NCBI GenBank assembly: GCA_947278105.1
Contig: CAMYOR010000001.1
Coordinates: 1-27,092 of the forward strand
Origin: an uncultured Tissierellia bacterium
GTDB lineage: Bacteria > Bacillota > Clostridia > Tissierellales > Peptoniphilaceae
Length of the DNA: 27,092 bases
Direction: 5' to 3'
Shown: piece by piece, positions 23,023-27,092 of the stretch
How the letters are laid out: every line of letters starts with the position of its first letter
How positions within the stretch are numbered: the stretch's first letter is position 1
Notes under the pieces: generated by a model
Seen by the model: only the letters and a program-made list of their open reading frames with translations
Database searches by the model: none
Told to the model about the DNA's origin: nothing
Translations under genes and position numbers: made by a program

Positions 23023-24407
23023 CCTTTTGAGCCCGCAATCAGCGTGGCAAGGGTATTCGCCAGCTCCGGGTTTTGCTGAAGCTGCTCAATGAGCGCCGCA
23101 AGGTCAACCGTCTGCACAGCCTGCGGCTCCGGCGGAGCCGTCACATGGCGCAGATCAGGATTGGCGTTGGTATAGAAAGCACTTTCAAACTTCTGCGCGT
23201 TGATCTTCCGATCTTCATCGAGAATGTGCGCGTACACCTTCGTAATCATGTCGATCTCCGCATGTCCGGTATCGCCCTGTGTGGCCTTCAGGTCGCCGTG
23301 GTTGAGTTTCAGCTTGTAGGTAGTGCTGGAATGCCGGAGGGAGTGAAAGACCACATTGGGGAGCTCTGCTTTCTCCTTTAAGAGAGCAAACTCCTTGTTG
23401 ATGATCCTTTCCTCACACGGCCTTCCGTTCGGGAGGGCGATCACAAGATCAAAGTCCTGATATTCGTCCCCCAGAAAGGCTTTCAGCTCGTTCTGCGACT
23501 TCCTCCATTCCCTGAGAATGTAGGCCAACGTCTTAGGTAGCCAAATCTTTCTCACACTAGAGTCCGTCTTAGGCTTTTTCAGGATCACACGGGTGCTGGT
23601 GTTCGGCATGAGCGGAGTGAAGATGTGGTAGATGTCTTTCTCTCCCAGCATCTCGATTGCCCTCTTGGAAGCACGGGCAAGCTCCTGTTCAATATAGACG
23701 TAGGCATTATCCCGTGCGATGTCCTCATCCTCAATGTGAACATTTCTCCATGCCAGGCCGAGGATCTCCCCCATCCGCATGGAGCAGGCAAACGCCAGAT
23801 TCATGGCCACATAGAGCTTTCCGTCGTGGCAATTGTCCAACGCCTTCCGGATCGTTTCCGTGTCCCATATATCCCGCTTGGCATACTCTGTTCTGGGAAG
23901 AACCGTATTGTCAAAGGGATTCCTGCCGATCAGCTCCCAGCGAACAGCCTGCTTAAAGGCGCAGCGCAGCAGCTTGATAATCTTTTCAATCGTCTTGTCA
24001 GACACAAAGGTATCTTTGGCCTTCCTGGTCTTGGTTGACACACAGGGGGTCTTTTGAAGCGTCTGGATGTACTTATCAACCACCCGTGGGGTGATCTCCT
24101 GAATATCCATGTCGCCAATGATCGGGTTGATGTAATTGGCAATCAACGCCGTCTGGCTGTCATACATGGAGACACCCCATTTTTTCTCCCCATAGGTACA
24201 AACAAAATCATACAGGAACTCAGAGACCTTCTGATAGTTTTGGGGGATAAACGTCCCGTTATTCTGCTGGTTCTCAACCTCCGCCTTGCGCCTCAGCGCC
24301 TCCTTGTGGGTATGCCACGTTTCCCACTTTTGCTTCGTCTCTCCATTTTCGTCGGTGTAGTTATAAACAACAGAGTAAGATTTCTTGCGTTTGATAATTG
24401 AAGCCAT
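23013..24407 (-). CDS. int: Tyrosine recombinase (site-specific integrase)
   Basis: Catalyses insertion and, with an excisionase, excision of the element. The 464 residues include an N-terminal arm-binding AP2-like segment (about 1-55, SYSVVYNYTDENGETKQKWETW), a SAM-like core-binding domain (about 60-175) and the catalytic domain (about 185-405). Active-site pattern: Arg in SMRMGEILGLAW, HxxR in FHSLRHSSTT, His in GDTGHAEIDM and Tyr in ITKVYAHI. About 55 residues of Gln/Ala-rich extension follow. It ends TAG at 23013, inside a 14-bp repeat, and is 20 nt downstream of the excisionase gene on the same strand. Gene and tRNA-Arg converge. The target is probably that tRNA. Confidence 0.96.
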   Translation of the reverse strand: MASIIKRKKSYSVVYNYTDENGETKQKWETWHTHKEALRRKAEVENQQNNGTFIPQNYQKVSEFLYDFVCTYGEKKWGVSMYDSQTALIANYINPIIGDMDIQEITPRVVDKYIQTLQKTPCVSTKTRKAKDTFVSDKTIEKIIKLLRCAFKQAVRWELIGRNPFDNTVLPRTEYAKRDIWDTETIRKALDNCHDGKLYVAMNLAFACSMRMGEILGLAWRNVHIEDEDIARDNAYVYIEQELARASKRAIEMLGEKDIYHIFTPLMPNTSTRVILKKPKTDSSVRKIWLPKTLAYILREWRKSQNELKAFLGDEYQDFDLVIALPNGRPCEERIINKEFALLKEKAELPNVVFHSLRHSSTTYKLKLNHGDLKATQGDTGHAEIDMITKVYAHILDEDRKINAQKFESAFYTNANPDLRHVTAPPEPQAVQTVDLAALIEQLQQNPELANTLATLIAGSKGSN

Positions 24408-24427
24408 GCTTGACCTTCCTTTCGTGA

Positions 24428-24634
24428 CTAAAATGTCTGTTCGTCAAGCCACGCATCGAAAGACCTTTTTGAAACGCGAATGGCATTACCAATACGCACA
24501 ACCTTGAAATGTCCCTCTTTCACAAGAGCATACGCCGAAGTTCTGCCAATTCCAAGGAGCTCAGCGATTTCCTCGACTGTATAAGTCCTTTTGTTGGGGA
24601 CACGGCCCTGTTCATTGTTTTTTGCCTGGCACAC
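24428..24634 (-). CDS. Excisionase-like HTH DNA-binding protein
   Basis: A 68-residue protein with a MerR/HTH_17-type winged helix: YTVEEIAELLGIGRTSAYAL then FKVVRIGNAIRVSKRSFDAWLDE, the standard excisionase/AlpA-like layout that binds and bends att DNA to favour excision. I take the GTG at 24634 as start since AAGGAGG ends 5 nt before it; an upstream in-frame TTG at 24658 would lie ahead of that site. Only 20 nt separate it from the integrase, so the two are co-transcribed. A candidate promoter is at 24694-24702. Confidence 0.88.
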   Translation of the reverse strand: MCQAKNNEQGRVPNKRTYTVEEIAELLGIGRTSAYALVKEGHFKVVRIGNAIRVSKRSFDAWLDEQTF

Positions 24635-24693
24635 AATGTCCTCCTTTCCACGGCACAAGCAGAATCAATGAACTTAAAATGACTTCCGCGATC

Positions 24694-24702
24694 ATCATAC
24701 CA
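24694..24702 (-). promoter_or_regulatory. Possible extended -10 promoter for xis-int
   Basis: Minus strand reads TGGTATGAT, an extended -10 with five of six TATAAT bases. No -35 match is found 17 nt upstream. It would give a leader of about 55 nt to the GTG at 24634. Confidence 0.4.
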
Positions 24703-24719
24703 CGGGCCCATCAATTCTG

Positions 24720-25100
24720 CATGTGTCTCATTTATTGTTTACGGTTTATACATAAAATGGGCTTTGATCGGACGGCTGTCAGCGGCAGCCTCACAGGAGT
24801 TTCACCTCGTCCCATGCTTGTGGGTGCGCCGCGCAATGCTGTGTGGGCGTTCAACGCGGGAGTATCATTATGCCTTTTGCGCTGTCGTCGCCCACAAAGC
24901 CACTACGCTTGTTTTACGGCGCTGTGTAGATCGCTCGGCCTTCCATAAAGAGAAAGCGTCATGGCGCACCCGTCGCCCGGCTCGGCGCAAAAGGAACGTA
25001 TCCGATTTGCCCTATACTGCGCCGACAGCCTCCCGCCGGGCTTTCTTTGTCAAGGTCCCTTCATCACTTCAAGCAGGGTTGGGGAAAGGGGTAAGCCAAT
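24720..25100. other. Gene-poor stretch within the element
   Basis: No convincing coding region is found on either strand. Overlapping plus-strand frames (24622-24948 and 24764-25159) lack ribosome sites and recognisable domains. The sequence is rich in short CGCC/GGCG segments (for example GGGTGCGCCGCGC near 24820 and CGGCTCGGCGC near 24980). It may be a decayed gene, a regulatory region or a structured RNA; I cannot tell which. Confidence 0.5.
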
Positions 25101-25121
25101 CTCTGCTTGAGATTGATTCCA

Positions 25122-25367
25122 TCATTCAAACTCCATCGAGTTCAGAATGGCAGTTATGAGCTTGATCTCCAGATGGCGCTTCATGTACTCATCAAGGCAA
25201 TGATGTGCTCTGCCGTATTCGTCATAGAGCTTTCTTGTGCAGAGCTTACTGATGTAGGGTTCATAATGCCTGAGCACCTTGTCCATTGCCATGGAGTCTC
25301 CGGCGTGGGCAGCCTTAAACACCGAAACCGGAAGCAGCTCATAGACATTGCGGTAGCTTTGATCCAT
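25122..25367 (-). CDS. Small sigma-like/HTH regulator of Tn916/Tn1549-type elements
   Basis: An 81-residue protein with VFKAAHAGDSMAMDKVLRHYEPYISKLCTRKLYDEYG followed by YMKRHLEIKLITAIL, the pattern of the short helix-turn-helix/sigma-region-2-like proteins carried by Tn916 and Tn1549 relatives. These likely help control transfer genes. ATG 25367 is chosen because GGAGG precedes it by 8 nt; the frame stays open further upstream without a better site. It is divergent from the yjdF-like gene (63-bp gap). Confidence 0.8.
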   Translation of the reverse strand: MDQSYRNVYELLPVSVFKAAHAGDSMAMDKVLRHYEPYISKLCTRKLYDEYGRAHHCLDEYMKRHLEIKLITAILNSMEFE

Positions 25368-25430
25368 AATGCTAACCTCCCTCCTTGGGTTGTCCGTTCT
25401 TTGCCTGTACCACATCTAAGGAGGGGTTTT

Positions 25431-25847
25431 ATGGAACAGGCAAGCGGTAAGCTAACCGTGTTTTTCGACCCGCCCTTTTGGGTCGGAGTGTTTGAGCGGA
25501 TCGAGAACGGAAAGCTGACAGTATCCAAAGTCACATTTGGCGCAGAGCCGAAGGATTATGAAGTATATGACTTCATTCTTCACCACTACTATGAACTCAA
25601 ATTCAGCCCGCCCGTCTCCACTGATGTAAAGCAAGTTGCCGACAATCCGAAACGCAGACAGAGAAATGCAAGAAAGCAGATGCAGAACAGCGGTATCGGG
25701 ACAAAATCACAGCAAGCTTTACAATTGCAGTTTGAGGAATCCAAAACCGAACGCAAACAAAAAAGCAAGGAACAAAAGGAGGCGGAAAAGCAGCGTCAGT
25801 TTGACCTGAAGCAGCAAAAGCGCAAGCAGAAGAGCAAAGGGCATTAA
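25431..25847 (+). CDS. YjdF family protein (DUF2992)
   Basis: 138 residues beginning with a beta-rich domain, KLTVFFDPPFWVGVFERIENGKLTVSKVTFGAEPKDYEVYDFI, matching Bacillus YjdF, followed by a Lys/Gln/Glu-rich charged helix (about 75-138) as in the family. The biochemical function is unknown. In Bacillus and others the gene is often controlled by the yjdF riboswitch, which senses azaaromatic compounds. Here AGGAGG precedes ATG 25431, and only 63 bp separate it from the divergent regulator gene, too short for that riboswitch unless it lies antisense within the neighbour. It is the only plus-strand gene in the element part seen, so it looks like a cargo gene with its own control. Identity is firm, role is not. 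Confidence 0.85.
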   Translation: MEQASGKLTVFFDPPFWVGVFERIENGKLTVSKVTFGAEPKDYEVYDFILHHYYELKFSPPVSTDVKQVADNPKRRQRNARKQMQNSGIGTKSQQALQLQFEESKTERKQKSKEQKEAEKQRQFDLKQQKRKQKSKGH

Positions 25848-25881
25848 GCCTTTTGTCTCCGTTGTGGCAAAAGTTAATCAA

Positions 25882-25925
25882 AACGAAAAGCCGGCACGAA
25901 GCAGTTACGCTCCGTGCCGGTCTGT
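25882..25925. terminator. Bidirectional terminator between yjdF-like and CD1845-like genes
   Basis: CCGGCACG (25891-25898) and CGTGCCGG (25913-25920) form a perfect 8-bp stem, extendable by inner GAAGC/GCTC pairing. On minus it is followed by CTTTTCGTTTT, on plus by TCTGTATTTT. It sits in the 88-bp gap between converging genes and can serve both. Confidence 0.7.
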
Positions 25926-25935
25926 ATTTTCGTGC

Positions 25936-26226
25936 TCACCCATAAATCGTATCCTTCAGCCACAGCCGGAACCTGTGGAGCTGGCCGACCAGCTTTGCCG
26001 CCAACAGAGGGATTCCGTAGGGGCTGACCAGGAACGCAATCACAATCACGATGATCCCGTTCTTGGTGTTGTCCAGAATCATTACGGCAACGCCGAGGAC
26101 TGCAAGCAGTGCGCTGACAATGCCCAAGATGGTGCCTGACGCTTGCACAAGGAAGGTCAGAAACCAGGTCACAACAGCAAGCACAATGATGATGGGGGCA
26201 AACAATATCTTCAAAATGATCTTCAT
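25936..26226 (-). CDS. CD1845-family small membrane protein
   Basis: A 96-residue, very hydrophobic protein with about three membrane helices (roughly 4-24, 29-46, 53-77) and the segments FAPIIIVL, LAVLGVAVMI and NGIIVIVIAFLVSPYGIPLLAAKL. This is the pattern of the CD1845 family found in Clostridioides CTn and Tn1549-type conjugative elements. Its role is unknown, presumably linked to transfer. ATG 26226 follows GGAGG with 8-nt spacing; an open frame reaches further to 26343 but without such a site. It lies 82 bp downstream of the mobC-like gene on the same strand. Confidence 0.82.
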   Translation of the reverse strand: MKIILKILFAPIIIVLAVVTWFLTFLVQASGTILGIVSALLAVLGVAVMILDNTKNGIIVIVIAFLVSPYGIPLLAAKLVGQLHRFRLWLKDTIYG

Positions 26227-26308
26227 CTCTCTGACCTCCTTTCCGGTTCTGCCCACATTGTAGCTGTAAAATGATAACACTTCAAGCATGTCAAGGAGCT
26301 CTGTCCCC

Positions 26309-26647
26309 TTACTTAATCGCAGACAGTTTGCGAAGTATCTCATTCACGGCCCGCCATAATTCTTCCTGATTTTGGAGTATCTGCTCCATTTCCGCGTCAT
26401 AAATGCGGCCTGTGGAATTTGCCCTCTTGGCAATCTGATTCAGGCTGTTGCTGCATCTACGCAGGAGAGAAATAATCTCCTTCAGCTCCGGGATTTGCAG
26501 GTTGATTATCATGCCGTCAATAGCAATCTTACGCAGATAGGCGCTGAGCGACTTCGTCCCAACTTGGGACATACGCTCCGCGATCATTGCTTCCTCAACA
26601 GGTGAGACCCAAAAAATGATCTGCCGGTTCCGTATCCGCTTCTTCAT
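26309..26647 (-). CDS. mobC: MobC-like relaxosome accessory protein
   Basis: 112 residues. An N-terminal ribbon-helix-helix-like part (RNRQIIFWVSPVEEAMIAERMSQVGTKSLSAYLRKIAIDG, about 5-45) precedes the helical stretch LLRRCSNSLNQIAKRANSTGRIYDAEMEQI (about 61-90). NxLNQIAKxxN is the hallmark of the MobC family, which binds oriT DNA and assists the relaxase in nicking. The start ATG 26647 overlaps the stop of the upstream gene (ATGA), implying coupled translation. A relaxase gene is normally next in such operons and none is seen downstream within the window, where the CD1845-like gene follows; this module's relaxase is probably elsewhere or lost. Confidence 0.88.
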   Translation of the reverse strand: MKKRIRNRQIIFWVSPVEEAMIAERMSQVGTKSLSAYLRKIAIDGMIINLQIPELKEIISLLRRCSNSLNQIAKRANSTGRIYDAEMEQILQNQEELWRAVNEILRKLSAIK

Positions 26648-27092
26648 GGCTCCAGCTCCTGCCCCTTTACCTTCGGGGACGGAGCCTTTATAGAGGGCTC
26701 CACCTTTGGTTTTCGGAGTTTCGCAAGAACAGAATCCCGTTCCTTTGGTTTTTCCCGCTCTCTTGCATACTCTTTTCTTGCCTGCGTTACGAATAAATCC
26801 GTCAGGCCGGGGTGTGATTCCACAACAAAATAAACATTGCGGTCCTGCCCCCAGCCATCTGGATTGGCGTAGATCGGAATGGTCTGCGCCCACACTTTAT
26901 TGTCACGTGAAATGCGCCCGTCCCAATCCTTCTGCCGGACGGTGTTGGCCAAGACGCGGAGCATCCGCTCGTAGCCGAACTCGTCGGACACCTGCTTTAC
27001 GCAGGATGTGTCCAGCCGGTTATCTCGGTAGTGATTGCGGATCGCCGCTTCAATCGCCTCTTTACAGGCAATGTCCGCCTTGGAGGAAGCAC
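26644..27092 (-). CDS. DUF3849-like protein, C-terminal part (cut by window edge)
   Basis: The reading frame is open to the right edge, so the N-terminus lies outside. The visible 148 residues begin with SSKADIACKEAIEAAIRN, continue with DEFGYERMLRVLANTVRQKDWDGRISRDNKVWA and NVYFVVESHPGLTDLFV, and end in a charged linker. This matches the DUF3849 module found in large proteins of Tn1549-type elements, often fused to other small domains of unknown function. It has a 4-bp overlap with mobC and is in the same operon. A GTG inside the frame (26991) is not needed as a start. Function unknown. Confidence 0.75.
   Translation of the reverse strand, partial: ASSKADIACKEAIEAAIRNHYRDNRLDTSCVKQVSDEFGYERMLRVLANTVRQKDWDGRISRDNKVWAQTIPIYANPDGWGQDRNVYFVVESHPGLTDLFVTQARKEYAREREKPKERDSVLAKLRKPKVEPSIKAPSPKVKGQELEP

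Larger units (their letters stand above)
22832..27092. mobile_element. Left end of a Tn1549/Tn916-type integrative conjugative element (partial)
   Basis: From the 3' end of tRNA-Arg to the window edge the gene content is typical of such elements: tyrosine integrase, excisionase-like protein, small sigma/HTH-like regulator, CD1845-type membrane protein, MobC-like relaxosome protein and a DUF3849-like protein. The integrase lies next to the tRNA, the usual arrangement for tRNA-targeting elements. The outer boundary is not fixed: it could lie inside tRNA 22755-22831 or further left, if the tRNA copies are element-borne. Relaxase, coupling protein and type IV secretion genes would be expected to the right. 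Confidence 0.8.

Noticed and set aside
24764..25159. 131-residue plus-strand frame in the element
   Set aside because: No ribosome site, no recognisable domain, Arg/Ser-rich composition typical of non-coding GC-rich sequence, and it runs into the start of the regulator gene on the other strand.
25368..25430. yjdF riboswitch upstream of the YjdF-like gene
   Set aside because: The 63-bp gap is too short for the known aptamer and no matching stem pattern was seen by eye; a covariance search would settle it.

Overview
The window is the end of a short-read contig from a Gram-positive anaerobe, most likely a Clostridia/Tissierellia-type Firmicute. Four things support this: the conserved tmk–yaaQ(darA)–holB–ricT–rsmI gene order, a c-di-AMP PII-like receptor, sortase with an LPXTG-like surface protein, and near-consensus sigma-A promoters. 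I cannot name the genus. The first 44 bases are not genomic: they match a Nextera sequencing adapter with its index, so the leftmost gene is cut and carries an artificial tail.

Layout. 45-8156 (nearly all minus strand): a secreted protein cut by the contig end; rsmI (16S rRNA methylation); a small 2[4Fe-4S] ferredoxin with its own promoter and terminator; ricT, holB, darA and tmk (RNA processing, replication clamp loading, c-di-AMP sensing, dTTP supply); then nadE, translationally coupled to a membrane-anchored SH3-like protein. NadE keeps its synthetase site but appears to have lost the catalytic Cys and Lys of its glutaminase domain. 8260-10432 (plus): a glycogen branching enzyme of the eukaryote-like GH13_8 type, standing alone. 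10452-20089 (minus): a surface-display unit made of a class C-like sortase without a recognisable lid and an 8.6-kb gene for a 2862-residue adhesin. The adhesin carries an unusual Leu-rich pentad-repeat block, two BspA-type leucine-rich-repeat fields, MucBP-like domains, a long stalk, six SpaA/Cna_B-like domains and an LPSSG anchor. It has a clear promoter, an inverted repeat at the predicted +1 and a long leader. 20106-22386 (minus): a stand-alone EF-G-like GTPase with promoter and terminator.

22481-22877 (plus): a tRNA-Arg(CCU) locus with three tandem copies, of which only the last is intact. The first two break at or just after the anticodon loop, and each has its own promoter. The intact copy abuts a mobile element that runs off the right edge. 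The element carries a tyrosine integrase, an excisionase-like protein, a non-coding stretch, a Tn916/Tn1549-type regulator, a YjdF (DUF2992) protein, a CD1845-type membrane protein, a MobC-like relaxosome protein and a DUF3849-like protein. It looks like one end of a Tn1549-type integrative conjugative element.

The points most worth following are the broken tRNA-Arg array beside the integrase, the NadE with a dead-looking glutaminase, and the giant adhesin/sortase pair with its pentad repeats and non-canonical sorting motif. All family names rest on motif recognition by eye; no database search was run.
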